Below are positions 9,360 to 17,785 of a stretch of 41,729 bases of DNA, in pieces. The translations under genes and the position numbers were made by a program. The DNA comes from Mesorhizobium sp. (GTDB lineage: Bacteria; Pseudomonadota; Alphaproteobacteria; Rhizobiales; Rhizobiaceae), in contig SAQR01000009.1 of assembly GCA_004020365.1 (NCBI GenBank), forward strand, positions 1 through 41,729, in the 5' to 3' direction. Position 1 is the first letter of the stretch. Each line of letters starts with the position of its first letter. Below the pieces are notes generated by a model. The model did no database searches. It was not told the DNA's origin and was given only the letters and a program-made list of their open reading frames with translations.

Positions 9360-9468
9360 CGCTAATTCTATCTCCGGCCAATGGACCCGCGAAGCCCTCT
9401 GCCTGCTAAATGTGGATTACATATTATAGTTGATAAACTCAAGCCGCCTGATCCGCTGGCTTGCGTGC
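9360..9468. promoter_or_regulatory. Divergent control region with two candidate operators
   Basis: This 109-bp AT-rich region separates the divergent qseM-like and qseC-like genes. It contains AATGTGGATTACATATT (9409-9425), an imperfect inverted repeat with AATGT and ACAT(A)TT arms. It also contains AGTTGATAAACT (9428-9439), with perfect AGTT/AACT arms. Two adjacent operators would fit a small XRE repressor controlling both promoters, as described for QseC. Site function is inferred. Confidence 0.45.
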
Positions 9469-9687
9469 ATGGATATGCGCAAGTTGGTCGGACGGAATGT
9501 GCAGAGGATCAGGCAAAGGAAGCGTCTGACGCAGGAGCAGCTTGCGGAGATTTCCGGGTTCAGTCAGCAGTACATCAGCGGCTTGGAGAAAGGCCGAAGA
9601 AATCCGACAATTATCACGATCTATGAACTGGCATTGGCCCTCGGCGTCAGCCACATGGATCTGGTTCGGCCCGACAAACAGGCCTGA
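9469..9687 (+). CDS. qseC: QseC-like XRE-family regulator
   Basis: This is a 72-residue protein that is almost entirely one Cro/CI-type helix-turn-helix: VGRNVQRIRQRKRLTQEQLA, then FSQQYISGLEKGRRNP with the recognition helix, then ITIYELALALGVSH. It is divergent from the QseM-like gene and close to it, which is the reason for the QseC suggestion. In the Mesorhizobium system QseC binds operators between the genes and sets a bistable switch for qseM. The ATG at 9469 is chosen because the helix-turn-helix begins soon after it. A second ATG at 9475 is possible, and a TTG-led extension from 9430 would run through the candidate operators. The upstream ribosome-binding site is weak, so leaderless or poorly translated mRNA is possible. 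Confidence 0.7.
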   Translation: MDMRKLVGRNVQRIRQRKRLTQEQLAEISGFSQQYISGLEKGRRNPTIITIYELALALGVSHMDLVRPDKQA

Positions 9688-10361
9688 TACACCCGCCCCT
9701 CCAAGTAGCTAGCGGCCTGATGGCGCGCGCCGGGTGCTCGTGAACCCACGCTCTTCTTAGGGCCCCCCGGCAGCCCCTGCCATTTGGCTCGCCCTGGCGC
9801 GGCGCACCCTATTGGACAGTCGGCCGCTGCGGTTTTTGTCAGCCTTTCCTGGGGCGTGGGGGTGGTCGGCATTCCCTTTTAGGCCCGCCGCGGCCTCCCG
9901 CAACCTTCGCTCTCGCTTCAGGTCCTTCTCTTGGCTACGGTCCTTCGGATGCGGTCCGCCTCTTTCAGCGGGCCTAATCGCTTTCTGCCGCCCACCCCAC
10001 GGGGACAGGCACGCGAGACTAGTATGGAGCGTTGCGGTTAGCGCACGAACAGCAAAGGAACTGAAAAAACAGGCAACTGTCGCAGCATGGCTGAACCAGC
10101 CATCTTGTCGGCATCTAGGAGCCGCGTGTTCGCCTTGCGCTGACACGAAGCTCAGACATGACGCCCGGGAGACGATGCTGGCAAATGGTCTGGCTGAAGC
10201 ATTCCACCCACAATACCAAAGCCCGTCCCGATCCAAAGCGCTTCTAAGCACTCCATCTTAGGCGCGAGCCGGTTGGCCAGTGCACCTTCTTGGTCCACCT
10301 GAAGAGAGCCCCGCCCGACAATAGCTTCATGAGGTCTTGCCCTGCAGTGTCGACCGTAAAA
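9688..10361. other. Gene-poor stretch after the qseC-like gene
   Basis: Nearly 700 bp with only Arg/Pro/Gly-rich open frames (for example 9757-10251, minus) that match no family I recognise. It contains copy B of the diverged repeat. A degraded minus-strand gene is possible, because the repeat conserves a peptide pattern there. Confidence 0.4.
9909..9978 (-). repeat. Diverged repeat, copy B
   Basis: Partner of 8812-8880, about 1.1 kb away in the same orientation. The best matching core is 9909-9965. In the minus-strand frame that encodes PHPKDRSQEKDLKRERR, this copy is open for a long way on both sides, unlike copy A. The two copies flank the qseM/qseC-like pair. Confidence 0.5.
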
Positions 10362-10382
10362 AAGGGCGCGCGAGGCGCCCTT
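10362..10382 (-). terminator. Rho-independent terminator of the ompW-like gene
   Basis: A perfect 8-bp stem, AAGGGCGC/GCGCCCTT, closes a 5-base loop (GCGAG). On the minus strand it is followed by a run of six T residues. It lies 42 bp past the stop codon of the OmpW-like gene. Confidence 0.8.
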
Positions 10383-10424
10383 CATTTTAAACCGGCAGTC
10401 GGGAAGCAGACTTCACTCTGATAT

Positions 10425-11123
10425 TCAAAAGCGGTAGGTGACACCTGCGCCTATCACCCAGGGATCGAGCTGCGCTTTCCCGGTCAGCTTCGCGCCAGCC
10501 ACCGTGACGTCGAAGTCCGGCTTCAGGAAAAGCTTCTTCACGTCGAAGTTGAGGCCCCAGTGCTGGTCCACCATGTAGTCGAATCCGACCTGCAGCGCCG
10601 TGCCGAACGTGTTCTTCACCTTGAGAGCGTCAGCGCTGCCAGTGTCCTGGTTATAGAAGATCGTGTAGTTCACGCCGGCGCCGACATAAGGCTTGAACGC
10701 GCCGAGATCGGTAAAATGGTACTGCAACGTGAGCGTCGGCGGCAGCAGCCAAACTTTGCCGATGTTGCCCAACCCACCGATCGTCCCTTGGCCCGCGATA
10801 TTGGCATAGGTGGTACCGAGTATGAGTTCGGCGGCGATGTTGTCGTTAAAGAAATACGAGATATCGAGTTCCGGCGTCACCGTGTCCGAATAGGAAAGAC
10901 CGGAGCCGGGAAGCGTATCAACGTAGCCCAGATCTTTCGTAACGACGCCCAACGCCCGCAGGCGGACCTGCCAAGGGCTTGGCGCTTCGGTGACCGAGGC
11001 TCCCGTCTCCGCCAGGACGGTCTCTGCTTGCGAAGGCTCCGCGGCGACGGCCTGGTGCCCCACCATGATTAGGGCCACCGCCGCTGCTATTGCCCGCGCT
11101 ACGCCCATTCGCGTTCTCGCCAT
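10425..11123 (-). CDS. OmpW-family outer-membrane protein
   Basis: A 232-residue OmpW-type eight-stranded beta-barrel. The chosen ATG (11121-11123) has AAGGAG seven bases upstream and opens a classic signal peptide (basic start, then AIAAAVALIMVG, cleavage near VAA-EP); the frame is open further 5' but without family sequence. Family landmarks are a near-N-terminal WQVRLRALGV strand, LDISYFFNDNIAAELILG, LPPTLTLQYHF, KPYVGAGVNYTIFY, HWGLNFDVKKLF and the terminal barrel strand DPWVIGAGVTYRF ending in Phe. OmpW barrels are thought to pass small hydrophobic molecules across the outer membrane. The gene starts 38 bp after the stop of the peptidase gene on the same strand and is followed by a strong terminator, so the two probably form one transcript. 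Confidence 0.9.
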   Translation of the reverse strand: MARTRMGVARAIAAAVALIMVGHQAVAAEPSQAETVLAETGASVTEAPSPWQVRLRALGVVTKDLGYVDTLPGSGLSYSDTVTPELDISYFFNDNIAAELILGTTYANIAGQGTIGGLGNIGKVWLLPPTLTLQYHFTDLGAFKPYVGAGVNYTIFYNQDTGSADALKVKNTFGTALQVGFDYMVDQHWGLNFDVKKLFLKPDFDVTVAGAKLTGKAQLDPWVIGAGVTYRF

Positions 11124-11161
11124 GATATTCACTCCTTGATGTTCAGAAAGGATGCACTGCA

Positions 11162-13324
11162 CTATTTCGTCTCCTGCTCGAATGAATTGTTGATGGAGCT
11201 CAAATGCTCCTCTTGCGTTGCAAGGCGTTCCGCCATCTCCGGAAGGTGATCGTTGAAGCCGATTGCGCTGCGGAGAAAATTGGTGCCTAGACTGATGAAT
11301 GCGGCTTGCTCCCGATTGTCCTTGCCGTAGCCGTGCCCGCCTGCGCTGGCCTCGTAGAAGTAAGCGGGATAGCCAAGAGCCTGCAGTTTTGCGGCCATCT
11401 TGCGCGCATGGCCCGGATGGACGCGGTCGTCGCGTTTCGTGGTGGCGATCAGGATAGGCGGATAGGGCTGTCCCGGCGCCGCGGCGTGATAGGCGGAGAT
11501 TTCCTTCAGGAAAGCCCAATCGTGAGCCTTGTCCGGATCGCCATATTCGTCGATCCAGCTCGCGCCCGCTAAGAGCTTGGTGTAGCGACGCATGTCGATA
11601 AGCGGAATTGTGCAGAACAGAGCCCCGAAATGCTCAGGATAGCGGGTCAGCATGTTTGCGATCAGCAGGCCGCCATTTGAGCCGCCCTCAGCGGCAATCC
11701 GCCTCGGCAGGGTGATGCCCCTTCGCACGAGGTCGGCGGCAACGGCGGCGAAATCGTCATGGGCGAGACGCTTGCCCTCCCTGCGCCCGGCATCGTGCCA
11801 GCGGGTGCCGAACTCGCCGCCGCCGCGGATGTTCGCCTCCACACACGTGCCGCCGCGCTCGAGCCACAGCTTGCCCAGCGGGGAGTTGTAGTAGGGCAGG
11901 AGTGATGTGCCGAACCCGCCATAAGCGGAAAGGTGAACCGGAGCATCTCCGTTCCCGTTCGCCGGACCAACCTGCGTGTAGGGGATCAGCTCATGATCGA
12001 TAGAGACTGCCTCGTGGCGCGTGACCACCAGTCCGGATGCATCGAAATTCTCCGGGCTGCGCTTCAGGATTGCTGAAGCGCTGAGAGACGGCGCGGCATT
12101 GAGATCGAATAGCAAGAGCTGCGGCGGCGTGATCGGATCCTGAGCACAGACCAGGACCTCTCCATTGGTCTCGTGAACTGCCGCATCGAATGACCAGACG
12201 TGGACAGTCCCTTCGGCGGGCAGGGTGTCCAGGACTCGGCGCGTCCATTCCTGGTGGCCGGGAGTGAACATCTCGAAACGCGGTACGAGATTGACGAGGT
12301 AAGAGATAATGAGCTTCTCGTCATTCCAGAAGAATGACTGCAGAGAGCGCCTTTCCCCTGGTTGAAACAGGGTCTCAAAACGGCGTCCGCCTGCGAGGAA
12401 AGAGGAAAGCGAGATGACGATCAGCGCGTCGGCGGGATGGGTGGTGCCTCCCACCGTCCAGGGCTTGCGCGGCCTTACCGCCAGCCAGTCGCCGAAGACC
12501 CGCCACGACGCGTCGCGAGGAAGATCGATCTGCGTCCTCGGCCCGCTCCTGTCGCCGATCCAACTGATCTTCTCGTAGAAGGCCCGTTTCTCAATGAACC
12601 AAAGGCGCTCGCTGCGGCCGGTGCGGTCCGAATGACCAGACACCTCGAGGCTCTCGAACCCGGCCTCGAAGATTACCGGCGTGGTGAGGGGATCCGCGTC
12701 ACGCTTCCACAGTCGCACGGTGCGCGCATAGCCGGAGCGGGTGGCCATGCCATTACCAAGCGCACTGGAAAGCAGAAGCGTGTCAGGGTCCAGCCAACTA
12801 ACGTAGCCTTTGGCCTCGGGGAGATTGAAACCGTCGGCGACAAAGCTCAGAGAGATCAGGTCGAATTCGCGATGCACGACCGCGTCGCTGCCGCCGCGCG
12901 ACAGGCGCAGAACGGCTCTTTCCCGTCTCTCCGGCTCGACGGACGCGCCGTCCCAGATCCAATCCTCTCCGTCGCTAGCCGCGAGAGCATCTAGATCGAG
13001 CAGTAGCTCCCATTGGGGATCCGCCTTCATGTAGGCGGCAAGGGTGGTCCGGCGCCACAGTCCGCGTGGATTTCCGGCATCTCGCCAATAATTGTAGAGG
13101 TACTGACCACGGCGCGCGATCAGGGGAAGGTTGTCGCGATTGTCGAAAATGGCTGTCAGAGCAGCCCGGTCGCGCTCGAACTGCGTTCCACCGAAGTGCT
13201 TCAGGGTCTTTGCCGACTGGCCGGCGGCCCAGGCAAGTGCCCGCTCGCCCTCTACATCTTCAAGCCAGAGATAGGGATCGTCGTCGGGAGCATCCAGCGT
13301 TGGACGGACATCAAATGCGTTCAT
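11162..13324 (-). CDS. Prolyl oligopeptidase, S9 family
   Basis: A 720-residue cytosolic serine peptidase of the prolyl oligopeptidase (S9A) type, which cleaves short proline-containing peptides. The N-terminus has the family hallmark DDPYLWLEDVEGERALAW. The middle is a beta-propeller. The C-terminal alpha/beta-hydrolase domain carries the triad: Ser about 549 in GGSNGG, Asp about 633 in TKRDDRVHPGH and His about 664 in SAGGHGYG. The oxyanion and NIRGGGEFG segments are also present. The length is normal and no signal peptide is seen. The ATG at 13322-13324 is placed just before the conserved DDPYLWLE; AAGG lies about 11 bases upstream, a weak site. It is co-oriented with and close to the OmpW-like gene, though no functional link between the two is established. 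Confidence 0.9.
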   Translation of the reverse strand: MNAFDVRPTLDAPDDDPYLWLEDVEGERALAWAAGQSAKTLKHFGGTQFERDRAALTAIFDNRDNLPLIARRGQYLYNYWRDAGNPRGLWRRTTLAAYMKADPQWELLLDLDALAASDGEDWIWDGASVEPERRERAVLRLSRGGSDAVVHREFDLISLSFVADGFNLPEAKGYVSWLDPDTLLLSSALGNGMATRSGYARTVRLWKRDADPLTTPVIFEAGFESLEVSGHSDRTGRSERLWFIEKRAFYEKISWIGDRSGPRTQIDLPRDASWRVFGDWLAVRPRKPWTVGGTTHPADALIVISLSSFLAGGRRFETLFQPGERRSLQSFFWNDEKLIISYLVNLVPRFEMFTPGHQEWTRRVLDTLPAEGTVHVWSFDAAVHETNGEVLVCAQDPITPPQLLLFDLNAAPSLSASAILKRSPENFDASGLVVTRHEAVSIDHELIPYTQVGPANGNGDAPVHLSAYGGFGTSLLPYYNSPLGKLWLERGGTCVEANIRGGGEFGTRWHDAGRREGKRLAHDDFAAVAADLVRRGITLPRRIAAEGGSNGGLLIANMLTRYPEHFGALFCTIPLIDMRRYTKLLAGASWIDEYGDPDKAHDWAFLKEISAYHAAAPGQPYPPILIATTKRDDRVHPGHARKMAAKLQALGYPAYFYEASAGGHGYGKDNREQAAFISLGTNFLRSAIGFNDHLPEMAERLATQEEHLSSINNSFEQETK

Positions 13325-13797
13325 GTCCGGACAGCCTTCAGAAAGAAGGGATAGAGGCTTCCGTCGGCTCGGGAACGCTCAGTGTTGGTAGCGGCGCCCA
13401 CATGTTCGAAAAGCGTGATCATTGATGAGTTCTTCCAGTCGGTGCGGCATCGCAGGGCTTTTGCGCATAGGATCGCAACCGTCGTGCCAACTGGGAAAAT
13501 CGTTTCGGAACAATGCGATCGCTCTGGAAGCGTTGTGTCACATGTCCGACATCGTCGAGAATCCGACAACGAGTGCTCCTCCTAATCACCGGATCAACCT
13601 CCGGCGCCAGTCGGTGACACCGTGCAGAACTCGAGCAGTGAAGCTCATTGGTGAACTTGGTTGACGCCCAACATCTTCGCTCTGGAGCGCTTCACGCACA
13701 CGGATTCATGGCAGACACCATGAGGCGATCGATGCGGTTAGCGACCAAGCTGGCTGCGCCTGTGGGTTTCAGCCGCCAGCTGGAAGCAGCGGAGTTC
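13325..13797. other. Unassigned gap
   Basis: About 470 bp with small open frames on both strands and no recognisable domain. The rest of a drmA gene and a following drmB would be expected here if the DISARM-like locus were complete, but no such sequence is seen. Confidence 0.5.
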
Positions 13798-16429
13798 TGA
13801 GGAGATGCGACGAGCGCCCCCAAAGCTCGCGAAGCGCATTGAAATACGTGAGCACTGTCAGATACGGATCGGCGGGATCTTCCCCTTCTTGCGTCGGGCT
13901 GGAAGTCGGTGCCTGCGCGCCTGCCAGCAGGGTCTGCATGCTCCGAAGAAAGAGGAGTTTAGGCCCGCGATCCTGACTCGCCACACCGACGTAGAGGCGG
14001 GCTGGCTCTCGTGTCGATGGCACAGTCCTGGCGAAGAAGCTGTCGGTACGGTGGATGCCGGGTGGCGGAAATACGGCCGTCTCCGAACGATCGAACAAGG
14101 CTGCGATCTGTTTCTCCGCCCTTCGGACGGTCGCGGTCGAAGCGACGATTTTGGACGAATGAGTCCATGAAGACCCGGCCGCGACGACAGCAGGTCGATC
14201 GCTGTTTCGTAGAGTGCGGCCACCGTTCCAAGCGGGCCAGAGATCAGGTGCAGTTCGTCCTGGATGACAAGATCCGGCGGATCGAGCCGATGCCCGTTTC
14301 CGAAGGGGCGACCTTCGCCTGGCTCATACGCGCCGAAGAACCCCTTGTCCGGATCATACCGGTCTACGTGTCCAAAGAATGCGCCGCTCTTGCCAATCCA
14401 TGGAAGGGAGGCAAATTTGTCCACCGTGGCGATGAGAAATGCGGGAAGACGGCGGTAAATTGGCTCGTCCACCACGAGCACCGGCAGGTATCGATCCCGC
14501 GTGAAGTCGCATTCGGCGATCTCGCATTTGAGCACTAGATTCTGCGGAGCCGTCCTGTTGGGCGTGAAGTGGAAGCTCTCTGGCTTGAAGGGCTCACCAC
14601 ACCACGGACATGCCTTCAGTGGCACCGGGGATTTCGTCTTAGGTCTGCTCTGGTACCGCTTCAGCCAGGTCGTCGCGGCGTCCTTGTCGGAAGAATTTCG
14701 CGGCTGGATTGTTGGGTGAGGCTGCGCCGCCTACCCAGAGTCCAATCTCGATCGGCCATTCGCCAAGCGTCTTCCGGCCATTGTCATCATGGGTCCGCAG
14801 GAATTCGAGCGCGCAGACGAGACCAGCGGCGTGAGCAGGCGTAACGCGTAGCGCATGATGACGCTGATGCCCGCACCCAGCACGCCAGATCCGCGGAGCC
14901 GCCTCAGCACAATCGCATAGGCGGCAAGTCCAAGATACGCTCTTGCCGCCGCCGGTCGGAAAAAAAAGCAGGTCGACGATCTCGCGCTCACCACTGTTTC
15001 GGTCGGTCACGCCAACGAGATTGAGGAGGACGAAGGCTAGCTGGAACGGCCGCCATGTTGGCGGGTCTACATCGCCCGGCAGCCTCTTCTGGATCACTGC
15101 CTCGCGCCGGCGGTTGGCCATCGCCATCGCCGTATTCATCAGGCCGAATGCTTCACGCGCCACCGTATCACGCTTAAGGAGATCTATCCCATCGCGAATC
15201 CTGCTGCCGGCGGTGTCAACATTTTCCAGAAGCGCCTGGCCCGTCTTTAGCCGTCTCGGCGCAAGCCCTGTCATCATTCCTTCCTAACCCCGCCGCCACT
15301 CGGCGTAAAGTTCAGGCAGTGAATCCAAGGCTGCACTGACCGCTTCGGCTCCGGAGACGGCAGCCCGAGCGAGAGCCTCCATGCCGAACTCGACGCCATC
15401 GCTCCTTGCCGGGACGACACGCTCCACCTCCTGCTGCGGAAGGAAATCGGTCCAAACACGCGTCACGGGGAGCGGATCGTTCGTCGCGTCACGCCGTTCT
15501 TGCCAGCCTGCAGATGTGTTGCGACCAACGACATATTCGCGGACATCGCGATAATGGAGATCGCCCAGCCTAAGTTCGAAATCATCGGACTGGTAGGTGG
15601 ACAGGTCGCTGCGCGGATAAAATCCATCCGCACATTCGAGCTCGATCCGGGTCTGGAACGCGTAGGCCACGTCCTTGTACGGAGCCTTTGTGCTCCGTCG
15701 ACGGTTTACCAAGAAGACGGTGATGACGCGCAGACGCTCTTCAGCCCCTTCCGGAGTCTTTTGACGGAGCACACGGTGTGAACGGCGACTTCGATGCCGC
15801 CGCCCGGCCTGTGAGGCGCAGCGCTTTCCGGCAGCGGGATCCCGGACTGGTTCCGAGTGACGTCGAGGACGATCGCGGCTTCGCCGGAAACCCGAACCCA
15901 ACGGAGGTTCTCGGGCTTTTCTGGCTTTGGCTTGCCCTTTCCCGACACTTCGGGAATGAGGAGCGCATCGGGCAATGGGGGCTCCGTCTTATAGTTCCCC
16001 CATGTTGCGCGCAGCGTGACTTGACTCACCGTTTCCGGAAGAACCACCGTCAACCCTATCGACGACGGAAGAAACCTGTCCCGCGGTGGTTGGTCAGTCG
16101 AATCCTTCTCATCGACCTCCTCCTCGACAGCGGAGTCCAGCGTCTCACTGGCGAGAAGGTCGTCGGCGGTTTCTTCGATGGTTTCCTCGCCGTCAGGTAT
16201 CACAGGCGCAACACCGTCGTAGGCGGGAACGATAAAGCCCCCGACGTACCAGCGATGGCTTCTTGGTCAGGACTTCGCGTGCGAGATCCTGATCAAGGTC
16301 AGGATTCGGGCCGACTAGGTCGGATATATCGCGATTTGGACCAGCGAAGCCCCAGTGAGGATCGTGGCTGGCCGTTGATCGGAAACGAATCGGAGGCACC
16401 TTCAGGTAACGCACGATGAAGTTCACCAT
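13798..16429 (-). pseudogene. drmA: DISARM-type helicase DrmA-like relic
   Basis: Pieces in different minus-strand frames together read as a DrmA-like superfamily 2 helicase. In order they are: LAREVLTKKPS joined by frameshift to WYVGGFIVPAYDG (about 16220); GLTVVLPETVSQVTLRATWG; FLVNRRRS and YRDVREYVVGRN; VERVVPARSDGVEFGMEALA; WRPFQLAFVLLNLVG; the Walker A segment FFPTGGGKS, broken by an apparent 5-base loss before AYLGLAAYAIVLRRL (about 14945); the DEAH-box-like PDLVIQDELHLISGPLGT; then VFPPPGIHRTDSFFAR, PKLLFLRSMQTLLA and YLTVLTYFNALREL. After a last frameshift near 13815 similarity stops, so the C-terminal third is missing. At least five breaks make it non-functional. DrmA works with DrmB and DrmC against phage in DISARM; neither is present. 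Another DUF1998-type defence helicase is a less likely alternative. Confidence 0.7.
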
Positions 16430-17090
16430 TTCCCTTTCTGATGCAGCTCGTCACACTATTACGCTTGCCACACTGGAAGCCTATGTTCTCGGAGATGGTC
16501 GTCCGCGCCGAACAAAGCTGGAAACGCTGGGGTATCTTTGGGGCTTCAGTCGCGAGGACTCGAAAGGAACGACCCATTTCCATGTCGATCTTATGAGTCT
16601 CAGCATTTCAGCCGAGCGATCACGGAACGGCGTGAAGCCCAACGATCAGGCTGTCCGCCTGAAGAGCGAACTGATGGATCGATGGGCACCACACTTGACG
16701 CTCATCGGTGATTTCCACAGTCATCCCTATGAAAATCCTGCCGAGGTACGGGACAGTAGTGGATTCGAGTTTTCGGATGCTGACGAAGCATCATTTCTAG
16801 ACGACGACTTCCTGTGGGAGCGGGCTAACGACCAGCCAATCATGCTGGCAATGACAATCTGCAAGCTGGCGCGGGTCCATGAAAAGCATGCCGCTGAGAC
16901 CATACGCTCGAACATTGCGCGTTTCGACGTGGGTGAATTTCGGTTCTGGTTGAATGCTGCTGTTGGATTCCTAGACGCCTCCGGGTCCAGACGCTGCACT
17001 GGGAATCGTCCTTCAAACGTGGAACTCAAAATTGATTCTCGCTTCTACAATTACTCGAGAGACAGGCTCGTCGTTGCTACCGTGCATTGA
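16416..17090 (+). CDS. JAB/JAMM (MPN) domain metalloprotease-like protein
   Basis: A 224-residue protein with the JAMM zinc signature: a candidate catalytic Glu in KLETLGYLWGF, then IGDFHSHP (His about 101 and 103), then a longer-than-usual spacer and FSDADEASF (Ser about 120, Asp about 123). Prokaryotic JAMM proteins cleave isopeptide or peptide bonds, often in ubiquitin-like conjugation or defence contexts. Its start overlaps the start of the drmA-like relic by 14 bp in head-to-head orientation, so the two shared a promoter region. The base composition is visibly more AT-rich than the neighbouring minus-strand genes. No stop or frameshift interrupts it. A 27-codon frame (about 17124-17204) that follows could be the beginning of a lost partner gene. 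The target is unknown. Confidence 0.7.
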   Translation: MKFTISLSDAARHTITLATLEAYVLGDGRPRRTKLETLGYLWGFSREDSKGTTHFHVDLMSLSISAERSRNGVKPNDQAVRLKSELMDRWAPHLTLIGDFHSHPYENPAEVRDSSGFEFSDADEASFLDDDFLWERANDQPIMLAMTICKLARVHEKHAAETIRSNIARFDVGEFRFWLNAAVGFLDASGSRRCTGNRPSNVELKIDSRFYNYSRDRLVVATVH

Positions 17091-17785
17091 TTTCCTCGCC
17101 TTCTCCCATGGGAGCTTAAGTTTCGTGCGGAAAAACGATTATCAAGAACTCGCCGACGTAAGTCCGGAAATTGGCACGTACAGGCAGGCCTTACGGTTGG
17201 AATGATAATGACACCTAGAGCTCATCTTATGACTTGCGAGTCGGTTTCCGATGTAACTACGCGAAATATCAATCGTCACAGCTATGTCCCTGTGGTTCAT
17301 GACGGTGGTTTCGGGGGACTATTCTTTGCAGAACGCTTCTTCGACGCGACACCGCCGAGTGGAAAAATCTCTGAGCGTGTTTCCGCTCCAGAAGAGACGT
17401 TGGTTGGAGCCGACGCAAGCATTCTAGACTTCATCCGAGACGCCGACCAAAGGCCGTGTCGGCTAGGGCCGTCCTCGTCAAGGCAAATTTGATGCAAGAC
17501 GGGATCGCCCATCCGGGTGTGCGGAGAGCGTGATTGCATTTTGGTTGTGCTATATCGCCTGCTTTCCTGCCGTATGAGGTTCTGCCCGGGTTCATGCTTC
17601 GGTCCGTGGTCGGCGCGGCGGCCGCCAACATGATGCTTGTCCAATATGGTTCCGATGCGCCCATCTCATTGGCGTGCTCGCCCGGCGGGGCGGCATCAGT
17701 CCAGACCGCGGCGTCATCGGGACCACGTCCCGGGTCGGGGACCTCGCAGGTCTGCGCTCAGGCAGACATCAACACGGAGATTAGC
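17091..17785. other. Unassigned stretch downstream of the JAB gene
   Basis: Nearly 700 bp without a convincing gene. A plus frame at 17202-17492 (96 codons) and minus frames opposite have no recognised domain. A short frame starting at a GTG near 17124 and reading NDYQELADVSPEIGTYRQAL looks protein-like but ends after about 27 codons, which suggests a truncated downstream partner gene. Confidence 0.4.

Noticed and set aside
9757..10251. A 164-codon minus-strand gene
   Set aside because: It has no recognised domain, no ribosome-binding site and biased Arg/Ala/Gly content typical of shadow frames. Only the short repeat segment within it looks conserved.
10560..11072. Plus-strand ORF inside the ompW-like gene
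   Set aside because: It is a shadow of the OmpW frame with no family match.
13798..16429. A functional DISARM system
   Set aside because: The drmA-like gene has several frameshifts and is truncated, and no drmB, drmC or methyltransferase is present.
17202..17492. ThiF/E1-like remnant next to the JAB gene
   Set aside because: A short NINRH motif recalls the E1 NLNRQ segment, but no nucleotide-binding GxGxxG or other E1 motif surrounds it, so the likeness is probably chance.
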